Shown one piece after another: positions 35,243 to 47,900 of a stretch of 64,000 nt of DNA. A program made the position numbers and the translations under genes. This stretch comes from Myrica gale. Lineage: Eukaryota > Streptophyta > Magnoliopsida > Fagales > Myricaceae. Location: positions 573,001 through 637,000 of the forward strand of contig OZ005620.1 of assembly GCA_963930655.1 (NCBI GenBank), read 5' to 3'. The notes below the pieces were generated by a model. That model did no database searches. It had not been told where the DNA came from and saw only the letters and a program-made list of their open reading frames with translations. How positions within the stretch are numbered: position 1 is the stretch's first letter; the number at the start of each line of letters is the position of its first letter.

Positions 35243-35924
35243 GTTGCATGAAGAGATAATTGAGGACTTTCTACCATTAGCATAAGGGAGTCAATAATTC
35301 TTCATTATCACCATATTGCTGAAAATCTTTCTGAGGAAGAGTAGAGCAAACAAATTTATTGGTGCATAGTATCACATAAGCCAGGGAAGAGCAACCAAGA
35401 ACAGTTAAGACTTCCAAATTGTGTCAGGTCGTGTGGAAAGCAAGAGGTGTAAAGGTTTTGTGGTTGGAATATTGGCCGGTCTTTGATTGTTTCTAGCATA
35501 CCTATGTCATAAAATTCTTTATGTGCCGGTTCAGTATATTTTTTCTTTGTCTGCGGATGATTGTTCGCTTTTCACCTACTTGTTGTATCTGTTGTCAACA
35601 TAGTACATGGTTATGGAATCACATATATTTCTTTTCTTTCTTCACTGTTGATCGCTACTATCTGTTTCTTTTTTCCACTCTTAAACCTTCAGAATAATAC
35701 AAAATAGGAAAATCAATCACTTCAAATGGACAAACTGAGAACTGATTCATTGATTTCAATGATAAATACTTAAGAAAATCCGAGTAACCATAATAGACCT
35801 CACTGATACATGCATAAGATGGGGTTGAACCCAGAAATTGGTGTGTTGAGTTTTTGAGGCATTACCAGCAGTGGCTGACAAATTTTGTGGAATGGATTGC
35901 AACAAAAATGATGACATGGACGAC
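35243..35924. other. 3' UTR and downstream of the NFD4-like gene
   Basis: No gene is recognised. The first few hundred bases are likely 3' UTR. Confidence 0.4.
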
Positions 35925-36200
35925 AAAATTGCAGAGAAGTTATGGAGAGGACCACAACTTGAGTGAGAAAATTTAGTTTCAATGCTCAGATATCCAATCC
36001 TGCACCAAATGGTCTTCCTCAATTGCTGGTTGCTCTAGATACGTACATCTAGATTGAGAAAAGAAATAATGGGGAACTTGATTGGTAAATGATTCTTGGC
36101 GTGGAATCCTTGCCTATAGCGAGACAATGTGGAACAATAATGATAAACTGGTTCTTGGTCTTTCCCCTGACAAATATTAAAAACTGATGCTTTGGAGTTT
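35925..36200 (+). pseudogene. decayed fragment of a DnaJ-domain gene
   Basis: The stretch GGTCTTCCTCAATTGCTGG at about 36010 and ATGGGGAACTTGATTGGTAA, then GATTCTTGGCGTGGAA at about 36069-36105 align with the intact DnaJ gene at about 39599-39700 (GGTCTTCCTCAATTTCTGGC, ATGGGGAAGTTGATTGGTAC). The corresponding residues are the GLPQFLATLDVY and GEVDWYRVLGVEP segments. The copy has stops (TGG TAA in place of W-Y), frameshifts, and decays after the J-domain start. It is an old duplicate or retrocopy about 3.5 kb upstream of the intact gene. Confidence 0.6.
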
Positions 36201-38335
36201 CTATTTGATGGAAGCTGTGGATCCTCTAATGATTGTCTTAATATTTTCTGTGTGCCTAGTGTCGAGCCTGCACCAAGTTGGGGATTCTTCTCCTCCATAA
36301 AGAAAAAAATTATTTGGTGCTGAGACCTTGAATAGCCATAATTCATACAAAACTTACGGAGAGATCATTCAACCCTGGCTGAAGGAGAAGCAGATGGGGA
36401 CTTAGATGTCAGAGTGCAGAGAACAAATCCAAACCCATATACTAATGATGTGTTGCCAAAACCAGCATCGTAAAATTGAGACCAGGGGATATGCCTTCAA
36501 ACCCAATGTCAGATTTTTGGTCTCTGTTTTATGCAACCCCTGAATGTCTTATGACCGTCTTGTGACCTGGCTTCTTGTACTCAAGTTTGTTGGTTCTGCT
36601 ATATTCTCCTTCATAAGCATCTTGCTTGGCAAAATAAGCAAACAAAAATCCTGCCATTAAATGCGCAACACGAATATCCCATTTGAAAATTGAAATCTGC
36701 TTAAATTGGCTACTGTCAAACCCAAGACATAAGATGCTTTATTTCCTTTACAAGGGTGCATGACACTGCGCATTTCAGTCTTTCACTCATTTGGCAAACA
36801 ACACACGACAGTGGAGCATTCTTCAATGACCTAAACCTGGTCTATCTGGTCTAATTCCATGTCTGCTAAGCTTTCCATATCCTTGACATTGTCCTTAAAT
36901 TCTTACACAAATTGGAGATATATTTTGGCGGATGAAGAGAAAGTTCAAAGAGGAAGTACTTACCCCAAAAAAGGAAATAGAAACTCCTCCCTTCCTCCGC
37001 CAAAAGAAAACTCACCTATCTAATATCAAACTCTCAAGCAGGGTATTTGACTCTGCATACTCCTCTGCCCTTCTATTTCAGCAGAGAAAAATAACAGTGT
37101 AATGTCAGAACTCTTGACCTAAGCTCCAGTTGGGTAAGGTACCCATGGTTATAATCTTCTCATGTGAGTTCCCACTTAAATAGGTAAGTTGGGCTGGATT
37201 TTAATTGTTACACAAAGTTTTCATAATCTTCCCTTACATGGAAAATAGTACAGATACATGCATATCAGACCTGTCAACAAATGTAAGGAGGAATCTATGA
37301 CATTATGGTTCGAATATCAATTCATATAGTCCTTCGTTCTTTTATATTAAACATATCCTAAGTCTCTACATGGCATGCAAGTAATTCAAACGTTACTACA
37401 ATGGAACCAACATTTTCCCAACAGAGAAAGAAAAAGGATTTCATGGAAAGAAAACTTTCATACTTTCATATCCAATATCCCTGTATTTATGTCCATTGCA
37501 ACCAAAAATGGTCAGATACAGAGGATTGCTTTTGAGAAGTCAATCTAAAAATCTAACAAAATATGCCTAATAAATGGAGAGTGCATCCTAATGTTAATTT
37601 TTTTAAGGTAAATTTTCTCTCACTAATTTTGAGGTTCTATATTTCTCAGAGGAAAAAATGAACTAAAATTGAAACTGCTTTTTCATAAGGTTGAAAAGCT
37701 TTTACAAAACCCAAGCAAAATTTAAGAATTGAATGGAGATCCAAAATTTAATGATTTAATTTTATAAAGATTATACATAGAAAAGGGAATTAACCGATGT
37801 TCTAAAGTGTTTAATGCCAAGTTTAATAATGATATATTTTTGAAATATAAGTTTAATACCTGAATTTCATAATCCAAATATGTTTTCATACGACAAAACT
37901 AATTTGGTCGACCAACCAAAACTTAGAAAACCATGCATGCAGTAAGAAGTACAAAATCAAATTTCGAATAATAAATATGAAAAAACCCCATAAATATAGG
38001 TTTGCTTGAAATTCTTAATTATTACCAACTACCATATTTAGAAAATTGGCATAGTTGTGAGTCTATTAACGAGCTTTGAAAAATTAACCATGGTTAGGGT
38101 TTTGCCGAATTGCCAAAAAAAAAAAAAAAGAGAAGGTGTACTTAAATGCAAGGAAAACCCTTGTTACATTTCTATTATAAAATATCAGTTTTGCCTGTAT
38201 GTTTCACGTTGCGGTAGATTTTCACAAAAGATTACCTGAATTGGTTTTATATTGTGATCTGGGTGGCAGATAAAAGGGGGCCAAACTCAAAAATTTGAAG
38301 GTAATTCATCATTGGCGTCTCCTCGATCTGAAAGG
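36201..38335. other. intergenic, no recognised feature
   Basis: AT-rich, with a 16-A run near 38115. No supported gene. The end of this stretch probably contains the promoter and first non-coding exon of the DnaJ gene. Confidence 0.35.
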
Positions 38336-39301
38336 GTAAGTTTCGTCGGCTCAAAATCTATAGGTCTATCAAATCTCATTATGGTGCGTATGTAACATAT
38401 ATTCTGTCCGTTGCTACTTTGTTAGCTTTGGTTACTGCTGATAGAGACTTTTAGGGTTTAACTTATAGCAACTTGAATTGTGCTCTTGATTATCAAATAT
38501 TTTGCTGTCGTTGGAAGTTGTTTGGACTCCAATGCGAGGGATTGTGGTTTTTGTTTGTTTTGGCATAATGTAACTCAAACTGAGCAGAAGGTAGTTGTGT
38601 TTTCTCTGGTTTCACAACTTTGGCTTTGGGCATGTTTGTTGGATTGTTTGATTAGACGAAGTTGACACTAGCATATTTTGCTCGTCCGAGAATTATGCTC
38701 CGTTTGTTTTCTGTGAAATTAAGGAAAAGTGAGGCAAGTTTTGAATTCTTGGGAGAGCTTTTCAACTGCTACCTGTTGCAAGGTTTTGATTTTCATTTCA
38801 TTTCGAGTGAATTCTTATTATCCATGAGAGCCATTGGATTTTTTGTGTCTGTCATTTACTCTTGGTTCGACACAGGAATAAAGATCAGTGTTCGGTTCTT
38901 TTGTGATTGGATATGAATGGGAAATGCGAGGCCGGCAATGCTATTGTATTCTCTGAGGTTTCTATCTTTAAGAAACCGTTATACTTTTATGGAAGTTGGG
39001 TACTAGGATTAGTTGGATTCCATAAATTCTTTTCCGGGAATTTTGGAAGTTCGGTGCTTGGATTTTTGTTGAGTTCGTAAATCCCTTTGCAAGCATTGTG
39101 TTTGATCATTTAATGAGTTTTGGATTAGGAGTTATTATTTTGGAATTGCTGGATGCGGAGAAGCAGTCATTAGTTTTAATTGTTGGTAATTGTTGACTGC
39201 TATTAAATTTATCCTTATAGCTGGGCATAAACTTCACGCCTTTTTTTCCTTCTTTGCTCAAATGGTTTCCTTATTTTGGATTCATTCTTTTGGTTTTTTA
39301 G
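38336..39301 (+). other. probable 5' UTR intron of the DnaJ gene
   Basis: A GTAAGT donor at 38336 (after GATCTGAAAGG) and a T-rich tract ending TTTTTTAG at 39301 bracket about 966 bp without coding sequence. Plant J-domain/DUF3444 genes often have an intron in the 5' UTR and none in the coding region. The assignment is inference. Confidence 0.45.
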
Positions 39302-39473
39302 GGCCTGTAAAATTCAAGATGGCTTTTTAATGATGGACGTGAACGCATGGAGATCTAAATATAAATTTGACGGCTATGATCTTTACTCGTATAGAGGTGG
39401 CCCATCCTTGTAAAGAAAGAACTTGGTAAGAAGCTAAGAAGTGAAAAGAAACAGAGGGAAAACCCTAGTGAGA

Positions 39474-41972
39474 ATGGAATGTAACAAGGATGAGGCCATC
39501 AGGTCTAAAGTAATTGCAGAGCAGAAGTTCCAGGCGATGGACATTTCTGGAGCAAAAAGATATGCTCTGAAGGCACAAAACTTATATCCTGGGCTTGATG
39601 GTCTTCCTCAATTTCTGGCAACTCTTGATGTGTACATTTCTGCTGAGCGAAGAATAAATGGGGAAGTTGATTGGTACAGGGTCCTTGGTGTGGAACCCGT
39701 CGCTGATGATGACACAATCCGGAAACATTATAGGAAACTGGCTCTCATTCTTCATCCTGATAAAAATAAATCAGTTGGTGCAGATGGGGCCTTTAAAATA
39801 CTATCTGAAGCCTGGAGTTTGTTGTCTGACAAAGCCAAGAGAATTCTCTACAACCAGAAGAGGAATTTAAGGCATGTATACGAGAAAGTTCCACATGGGG
39901 GAACTTCGTCGCCAGCTGGTCAGAATGGTTTCAATAACTTCTTGAATCGCAATAATTTAAATTCAACAGATCAGAAGGGTGCTACTCGTCCTAGGCCTGC
40001 TCATGCTCCTGAGCCATTGAAACCCACATTTTGGACTGTGTGCAATTCGTGCAAGATGCAGTTTGAGTACCTAAGAAATTATCTCAACTATAACCTTGTT
40101 TGCCCCGCCTGTCATAAGCCTTTTATGGCTCTTGAGATGCCACCACCCGCACCTTTTACATGTAATCGTTCATCCACTTCTGGGAATTCTTACATGCCGC
40201 AACAGAATCCTGGTCCTCAAACAATGCTCAAGAACTGCTTCACTCCAGGAAAGATACCAACTTCTGCCACAAATGTAGCACCAGCTGGATTTTCTGCTTC
40301 AGTTTCATCAAAGAAAACTTCTCAGTCAGCTGCTTTCTCTAAATCGGGTGTGCCTTGGTCAGCTTCCTCAGCTGCTCAAGCCACTCGTGTTTTTCAGCCA
40401 GCATCCAAGCAACTGAAGAGAGGGCATGAAGATGCAGCTGCAGCTGCCATGAGAGAGAAGGCTTATCAGGGGATAACTCAGACTAGTAAGGAGGCAGGGG
40501 CTGGTTTCGAATCTTCCAATCCTGGTTCAAGTTCTGTCCAGAAAGGAGACAGGCCAAAGAAAAAAAGGCGCATAGATAGATGCAGGGTGGGTAATAAAGG
40601 AATACAGATGGCAAATCAAATAGCAATGGACGAAGAAATTGGCGTGGAGAGTGCATCTGGATTGCAGAAGGGTAGTTTTGAGACAGGAAGGATGAATGGT
40701 GCAAGAAACCATAGAGCTTATCTTGCTAGGGATATGTCACAACTGGAGATGCGAAATATGTTGATGGAGAAGGCTAAGAAAGTGATTTTCAAGAAGCTTA
40801 ATGAGTGGAGTACGGCTTCTGTGTCAAAGAGTTCAAACGAGTCACTGACTCCAGAAGAGAAGGTTGAAGGAAAGGACATGGGAGAAAAGAAGCCTGCTGT
40901 AAATGGTGTAAAAGGCGAGAAACGTAGAACAATGGAGCATACCAAAAACACACTTGATGGCAAAAAGTCTTCCCCTGCCAATTCTGGTGTTGATTCTGAT
41001 ACCAAAGGTGCTGATCCAATGTCAATGAGTGTACCAGATCCAGATTTTCATGACTTTGACAAGGACCGAACAGAAAATTCATTTGGTGATAACCAGGTTT
41101 GGGTTGCTTATGATAATGATGATGGGATGCCCCGTTATTATGCTATGATCCACAGTGTGATATCTCGGAAACCACTCAAAATGCGGATTAGTTGGCTTAA
41201 TTCCAAAAGCAATGATGAACTGGCCCCTCTGAACTGGATTGGTTCTGGCTTTTACAAGACTAGTGGGGAATTCCGCATTGGCAAGTACGAAATCAATCGC
41301 TCTCTTAATTCCTTCTCACATATCGCTAAATGGATGAAGGGCACAAGAGGTGCCATCCAAATATATCCAATGAAAGGATGTGTTTGGGCTCTTTATCGGA
41401 ATTGGTCGCCTGAATGGAATGAGCTTACCCCTGATGAAGTGATACACAAATATGACATGGTGGAAGTGCTTGAAGATTACAATGAGGAGCAAGGTGTGAC
41501 GGTTGTTCCACTTGTTAAAGTTGCCGGATTCAGGGCTGTGTTCCGCCGTAATTTGGACCCAAATAAAATCAGGACAATTCCAAGGGCAGAACTGTTTCGG
41601 TTCTCACACCAAGTCCCTTCTTTCTTGCTTACAGGTCCAGAAGGTCCTAATGCCCCTAAAGGTTGCTGGGAGCTAGATCCAGCAGCTACGCCTATGGAAC
41701 TTCTTCATGTGGTGACGGATGCTCAGAAGCAGGAAATGGTGGATGCTGCTGAAAGTGTAATGGAAAAACGTCTATTAGGGCATATGGGAAAACCCAAAGA
41801 GGAGGAGCGGGTGGAGATTGGCAAGACAATGGAGGAAAATATTCTAGCGAAAGATATTGGAAAGAAAGACGTGGCACAGGTGACTATGAGAAAGGAGACA
41901 AAGCGGGAAAAAATACTAGTATACAATAGGAGACGGCTGAGGGAGGAGAAAATGCAGGAACTTACGAAGTGA
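39474..41972 (+). CDS. DnaJ-domain protein with DUF3444, single coding exon
   Basis: The protein has 832 residues. The start chosen is the ATG at 39474 (MECNKDEAIRSK), where family similarity begins; the frame is open a little further upstream without ATG. A J domain lies at about residues 66-130, with VDWYRVLGVEP and the HPD motif in LILHPDKNKS (94-96). A zinc ribbon of two C-x2-C pairs (CNSCKMQF ... CPACHKPF) is at about 190-215. A long low-complexity region with a basic run PKKKRRIDR, a possible nuclear signal, follows. DUF3444 covers about 520-725 (VWVAYDNDDGMPRYYAMIHS, KYDMVEVLEDYNEE, FRFSHQVPSF). The C-terminus is charged. The J domain would stimulate Hsp70 ATPase; the specific role of DUF3444 is not established. 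Confidence 0.9.
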   Translation: MECNKDEAIRSKVIAEQKFQAMDISGAKRYALKAQNLYPGLDGLPQFLATLDVYISAERRINGEVDWYRVLGVEPVADDDTIRKHYRKLALILHPDKNKSVGADGAFKILSEAWSLLSDKAKRILYNQKRNLRHVYEKVPHGGTSSPAGQNGFNNFLNRNNLNSTDQKGATRPRPAHAPEPLKPTFWTVCNSCKMQFEYLRNYLNYNLVCPACHKPFMALEMPPPAPFTCNRSSTSGNSYMPQQNPGPQTMLKNCFTPGKIPTSATNVAPAGFSASVSSKKTSQSAAFSKSGVPWSASSAAQATRVFQPASKQLKRGHEDAAAAAMREKAYQGITQTSKEAGAGFESSNPGSSSVQKGDRPKKKRRIDRCRVGNKGIQMANQIAMDEEIGVESASGLQKGSFETGRMNGARNHRAYLARDMSQLEMRNMLMEKAKKVIFKKLNEWSTASVSKSSNESLTPEEKVEGKDMGEKKPAVNGVKGEKRRTMEHTKNTLDGKKSSPANSGVDSDTKGADPMSMSVPDPDFHDFDKDRTENSFGDNQVWVAYDNDDGMPRYYAMIHSVISRKPLKMRISWLNSKSNDELAPLNWIGSGFYKTSGEFRIGKYEINRSLNSFSHIAKWMKGTRGAIQIYPMKGCVWALYRNWSPEWNELTPDEVIHKYDMVEVLEDYNEEQGVTVVPLVKVAGFRAVFRRNLDPNKIRTIPRAELFRFSHQVPSFLLTGPEGPNAPKGCWELDPAATPMELLHVVTDAQKQEMVDAAESVMEKRLLGHMGKPKEEERVEIGKTMEENILAKDIGKKDVAQVTMRKETKREKILVYNRRRLREEKMQELTK

Positions 41973-44704
41973 ATTTCAAAATCCTGGCACTGACATATAG
42001 TAGAGATTTTCTCCCAAAGTTATGCTTGAATGGCCAATAAAATGGCGGAAATGAGTTTTGAAGATTAATAAGCTTATGCTCACCATGTGGATCCAAATAG
42101 GCTTTCAATATGAAGTTTACTTTTAATTTTCCCATTCTCTCAGCAATTAATCAGGATACTAGTGGTGAGTCATTATACTAATACAGATTCAGCGGCACTT
42201 ATTTTTCTTGCTGTATTGTTGGTGGAACCACAGTTTTGGTTGAAGTTTTAGGATGCCCTTTTGTTGGGAGCATGAAGTCAGCCTGGACCTTGGAATTCCA
42301 GTTCAGATGATTTGCATGATTCCTGAAGGTGATGGTTCCATATCCAGTAGGCTAAGCTCGTTACATGCTGCAAGAGCTGACGGTTACATTTTGATTTTGA
42401 TATTCTCCAACAGGACTGATTCTTCTCAGCTGGTCAAATTTGTGTACCTTAACTGCACATATATATTGATACACCTCATAATTCCTTACATTGTTCCTTC
42501 TTTTCTTTTTCCTTTTTGGTCGTTTAATCAACTAGAAGTTCCATAACCTATTTATGTATAAATTCATTTCTGTTTCTGTTTACTTGAACTGCTTACTTCC
42601 TCCTGTGGTAGTTCTATTTGCTTCTTCAACCTTAGTTGCTTATATTTGCATTTTAATCAATAATGCCATGCTAGAAACTGTCCTGATCGTTTCCTTTTGA
42701 TTTCTACTCTTTTAGTTATTATAGTAGTTGTGATTATTCGTGGAGGATCCTCTGGTAGGAATTGAGTTGGGAATTCCATAGCCATTCTAATCCGAAAGCA
42801 TTGTTGGTTTGAGATACTTCTTTCGATTCACCAGTTCCAATAAGCAGCATTATCTTTTTTTTCTTTCTCCCCTGTGGGCTGTAGCAGAAGTAACTTGCTT
42901 GAACTTTTCGCATTCACTAAAGACAGGCAGTGGGGCTGATGGAGAGTGCACCTTGGGATCCCTTGTGGCCTCCATTCTAAAGAATCATATTTCCTTGTCT
43001 ACATTCAAATGATTGGAACTTATTGGAGTATATATTATATTAACAAAGCCAAAGCCACAGTTTTAAAGTTGAGTCATGTTAAAGAATCTTGGATCTAGAG
43101 TCGTCTTCTTAGAACTCTATTTGTGAGAATTATGCTTTAAGCGGATGAACATGGTGACCAAAGAAAAAATATAAGGAACATAGTTTTATAGGGAAATATG
43201 CTTTCAAAACCTTTTTCCTATCCAATTTTTTTAAAAAAATTATTTGATTAATTATCCCCAAGGTGGTCCTTGCTGTATGCCATTAATCATAGGAAACAAT
43301 ATGTGGAAAGGGCCTTTGATTGCAACCAATACATGGGAATTTCTTAAAGGCAGACCCATCCACCAATCAAGTTGGGTGTTGGGCTCTATACATTGCTCCT
43401 CCACTATTTGAAACTGGGTCAGGATTTTGGTTTTTTTTTTTTTGACATGATGTTAGATAATCTATCTGTTGATTACAATACAATTGTCTGACCGGTGAGT
43501 TGAACTCTTTTGATATTAAGAAAAAGGGTTTTCTATAATCAAAAGACTTCCCACTGAGAAGATACGAATAAGGTTTTTGATATAGTCTGGTAAACTTTAG
43601 CCAATCATTTTTATTAGGGTTATGTTAGTTTTGAGTAAAAATTGTAAGATTTTAGAGAAGTTGTGAATTTTTATGTTGAATAGTGTTTTATTGGTGTTTA
43701 TGTAAAGTAGAGAGAGAAATTATTTGATGTAATTGTTTAATAAAAAAGTATTAGAGATATGTGAAAAAATATAGAGAGAAAATTTATGTTGAATAAACAA
43801 TTAAAAAATTGTTGAAAATTGTATAAAATGTATTGTTTTTTGTGTTTGAATTATGAATATATTCGGTAGTAGATTTATGAATATACTTAAAATTCTGAAA
43901 AAAAGTGTGAAATGAACGTATCTTAGTCACTGTCAAGGCTCTCTTTTGGGAAGGAATATTTCTATACGGGGAACTCTATATCCAATGATGCAACATTAAC
44001 AATATAAAATGAAGTGGTGCTCCTCACAGTATTGAACTGTTGATATCCATCCTCTCTAAGAGAGTACGAGATGTAATTTGAGAATTAGGATTCTCTGTCA
44101 TTTATTTAGTCAAAATTTAGAAAGAGTTAGATATAATAAATGAATTACATATTATTTAATTTTATCTATTTAAATTTTTCAGACAACATATATTTTATAA
44201 TGGAGTATATTTGTGTCAATCTCTTTTCGAATTATATGATACAATTTGAGTAGAAAATTATCGAGAATCTTAATAAAAAAATATATAATTATAATTAAAG
44301 AAGCACTTAGACCAATATATTACTCATAAAATGGCCGAAATCCCACTCCAATTACTATTCTGATCAGGATGTTAGTATCTAATTTTAACTTATAGGCCGA
44401 AAAACTATTGAATTTCTAATTTATTTAGATATATTATAATTCTTAATATGGTATAAGATAAGTTTTTAGACATTTACTTAAATTTAAGTATTATTCTAAC
44501 TAATTGAGTCGTACCTTGCAACATATACTGGAATACAATGAAAAATTATAAAAGATGAATTAATAAATACTAAAACATTATGAAAATATAAATTGTGTGG
44601 AGATTATTAAAAAAGTATTAATTATTAAAAAATTAATATGATAATTTCAAAAAGGAATTTCATATTACAAAAAAAAAACCTCTTTAAAAAGAGGCCTCAG
44701 CCAC
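41973..44704. other. 3' UTR of the DnaJ gene and AT-rich intergenic
   Basis: The first several hundred bases are probable 3' UTR. From about 43.6 to 44.7 kb the sequence is extremely AT-rich with repeated AGAGAGAAATTATTTGA-like phrases, probably remnants of short transposons. No gene is seen. Confidence 0.35.
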
Positions 44705-44713
44705 TATAAAATA
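44705..44713 (+). promoter_or_regulatory. TATA box of the NF-YC gene
   Basis: TATAAAATA lies about 265 bp upstream of the NF-YC start codon, followed by a C/T-rich leader typical of plant 5' UTRs. Confidence 0.5.
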
Positions 44714-44969
44714 AGCAGTACCTTATCCCATCTCTTTCATCTAAAAAAAAAAAAATTATCCCATCTCTTTCTCCCTCAGGCCTCAAAATCCCCACCCCAC
44801 ATTCCCCTTCGTCCCTCAAATCCCACCACCCATCATCCCTAAACAACAGACGCGCACACGCAGACTCACAGAGAGATCCCATTTGGCACCAATTCTCAGT
44901 ACCTCACGGACTCGTAATCAAGCACTTCTACATCAAACCCACAAACCCGAAAACCAAATTAACCAATCA

Positions 44970-47900
44970 ATGGAGAACAACAACCAGGCAGCTCAGTCCT
45001 CCTCTTACCCTCCCCAACCCAACCCTCCTCCTCCAGCACCATTCCACCACCTCCTCCAACAGCAACAACAGCAGCTCCAGATGTTCTGGTCCTACCAGCG
45101 CCAGGAAATTGAGCAGGTTAACGACTTCAAGAACCACCAGCTCCCTCTGGCCCGGATCAAGAAGATCATGAAGGCCGACGAGGACGTACGCATGATTTCA
45201 GCAGAAGCGCCCATCTTGTTTGCCAAGGCATGCGAGCTCTTCATCCTCGAGCTTACCATTCGATCCTGGCTCCACGCCGAGGAGAACAAGAGGAGGACTT
45301 TGCAGAAGAACGACATCGCGGCGGCGATCACGAGGACCGACATATTCGACTTCTTGGTGGATATCGTGCCGAGGGACGAGATTAAGGACGAGGCTGCCGG
45401 GCTCGGCGGGATCGTGGGAGCCACTGCCAGTGGGGTTCCGTACTACTACCCGCCGATGGGGCAGCCAGCGGGTGGGCCCCCCGGGGGGATGATGATCGGC
45501 AGGCCCGCGGGGGCAATGGACCCTTCTGGGGTGTACATGCAGCCCCCCTCGAACGCGTGGCAGTCAGTGTGGCAGGGTCACGCCGCCGACGACGGGTCGT
45601 ATGGGAGCGGGGGAAGCACTGGGCAGGGTAATCTTGGCGGCCAGAGGTATGTCGGTGTAGTTTCTCCGTCTCTGTTTTTTTTTTTTGGGTTTCTCGTAAA
45701 TGTTATATTTGTGCATTTGTTATATGACTGAGAATAAACTGGCGTTTCTTTTTGGTATTTGAATTTTTCGGATTTTGATAGCCTAGTCTGAGGGAAGAAG
45801 AAAGCGTTTCTTGTTGGTTGTTTCCGGTGGCTGGTATTCCAAGCGTTGGCCTTCCAAATAGTAGCGGTATATTTTAGGACTTGGGTACTATCTTGGTGAC
45901 CGACAGCTATATTGTTTGTAGGTCTTCTGAACCGGAGTATAGAAAGCCTGTACTGGTGCTATATTCCTGCCAGTTAAATCACAAATATTTTAGCAAAAGG
46001 AGCTGCCTTTATGACTTTTTAGGCCACAATTTTCTTTACTTGTTTTGAGTCTTTCTTTCATTTTCCTTTTTTTTTAAACGTGAAAGATTTGGTTTTTGGC
46101 TTAGAATTAAGTAGTGTAGACTGAAGCTTCCGATTCTCTTGCCCTTATAGAAAACAGGAGAGAATTAAAGACTTCGTACTGAGAGCTAGGGCATCCTTCT
46201 CTTTCCCTTATAGAAAGCAGTAGAGAATCAAAGACTTCGTACTGAGACCTCTGGTATCCCCACTGATCCTCTCATTGGTTGGGAAATAAAGCCAATTGTT
46301 GGATTGATGCGGTTGGATATTACTGCTACTGTATTGTTTTGCTAGCCTTTGAATACACAGCAAGAATTTTTGTTGGATTACAGTCTTCACAGTTGCTATC
46401 AATATGGGTATGTTCTTGATTACTGGTGTTGTTTCTTATTGGCAAGTAAAGCCTATTGTTGGACTGATGTGGTTGGATGTTACTCGTGCTTTCCTGTTTT
46501 GCAAGCATTTGATCGGGGCGATGAGAAATTTTGTCGTATTCGCATTTGATTATGCAACAAGATTTTTTGTCAGATTAGGATCTTGACAATTGTTATAGTT
46601 ATGGGTATGCCCTTGATTCCTGGTGTTGTTTCTTATTGGTGAGTTTTGCGTGCTGTTGTTTTCTCTCACTAGTTGGGAAGTAAATCCTTTTGTTGGATTG
46701 ATGTGGTGGGATGTTACTACTGCTTTCTTGATGTGTGAGCATTTGGTCATGCGATGATTATTTTTGTCGTATTGAGCATTTGATTACGCAATATGACTCT
46801 TTGTGGGATTAGGATTTTTATAATTGTTATAATTATGGATTAGACTTCAATGGATGCACATTTGGGAATTGTAGGATAGAAAAATAGAAAGTACTCTATG
46901 ATGGATTATGTCAGGGCCTTGAGAAGAACATTTGTAACTTATTTGATGTTGACATTGACACCATTACTACTTTGTAACAAAGTTGTCTAGTTATGGTTCT
47001 TCACTGACTCTTCAGACATGAAAAATTTGTTGCTTCAATATTTACTTCTTAGGAAGGGATGTAATGGACAAAAACTTATTGGTAAGTAAATGACAAGGCA
47101 ATGAAGGTTGTAAATTTGAGCATCATCTAGCATTAATGCATGGGCTGCTACTAGGACTCTATGGTTATAGAGGACTTGATCTTTTACTGATTTCATGGAT
47201 CTCATAGGTCAAGTAGAATAGAGATGGATTACTTTAAAGTTTCTGAGTTAGCAATGGAGCTTCGAAGAAGTTCTTATGAACCTTGTTCATGCAGCTCATA
47301 TCATATCCCAATGGGAACCTTTTTCATACAACTCAGCATATTGGGATAGGAAAAAGGTTGCTGGATTGCCTCTAAAAAGTTTCTTGAAATTGAATTTCTT
47401 TAAAAATCTCACTTTGAGAGTCATTACTTTCTAAACATTATAATCATTAATTTCTATAATCAACCATAATCATACTTATAAAAAAAATCAACCGTAATCA
47501 TTAATTTCTAGACCTTTCAAAATTTACTAGGTATGTTTGGTAAATTTATGGCCTATTCCAAAGCCCCTGTGCCGCCTACACCTGGGGGTTGTTCGTTCCT
47601 TTGTACCATATCTAAGTGTGCACATTTGGGTGAAAGAATGGATAATGTAGTGGTATCTCATCATACACATTCTAGTTATCAAGAGCTGTTCTTGTGTTTA
47701 ATTGATGTTGATTTATCATGAGATGTTTCATTAAAGTGGGTTTTAAAGAAACTGTGTTCAACTATTTTCCATCGGTGTATATGTTCACCACACTAAAAAT
47801 TTGCCTGGTTAAATTTCCTAGAAATATGGTTGTTCTGGAATTTGATGCTAAATTCAACATACTTTGCTGTTCCCCCCGGCCCGGTAGGGAGGGCCTGTTC

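Noticed and set aside
38110..38126. Long A-run that might mark another poly(A) micro-insertion
   Set aside because: No flanking direct repeat is visible on either side.
43618..43860. Possible MITE with GTGTTTG-like ends
   Set aside because: The ends do not form a convincing inverted repeat and no duplication flanks it; only AT-rich similarity to other MITEs.
44883..44969. In-frame extension upstream of the NF-YC start
   Set aside because: No ATG in good context and the residues are unlike NF-YC N-termini; it is 5' UTR.
46208..46750. Several minus-strand small frames with shared residues ([10 protein letters not shown])
   Set aside because: They are translations of the tandem repeats in the NF-YC intron, not genes.
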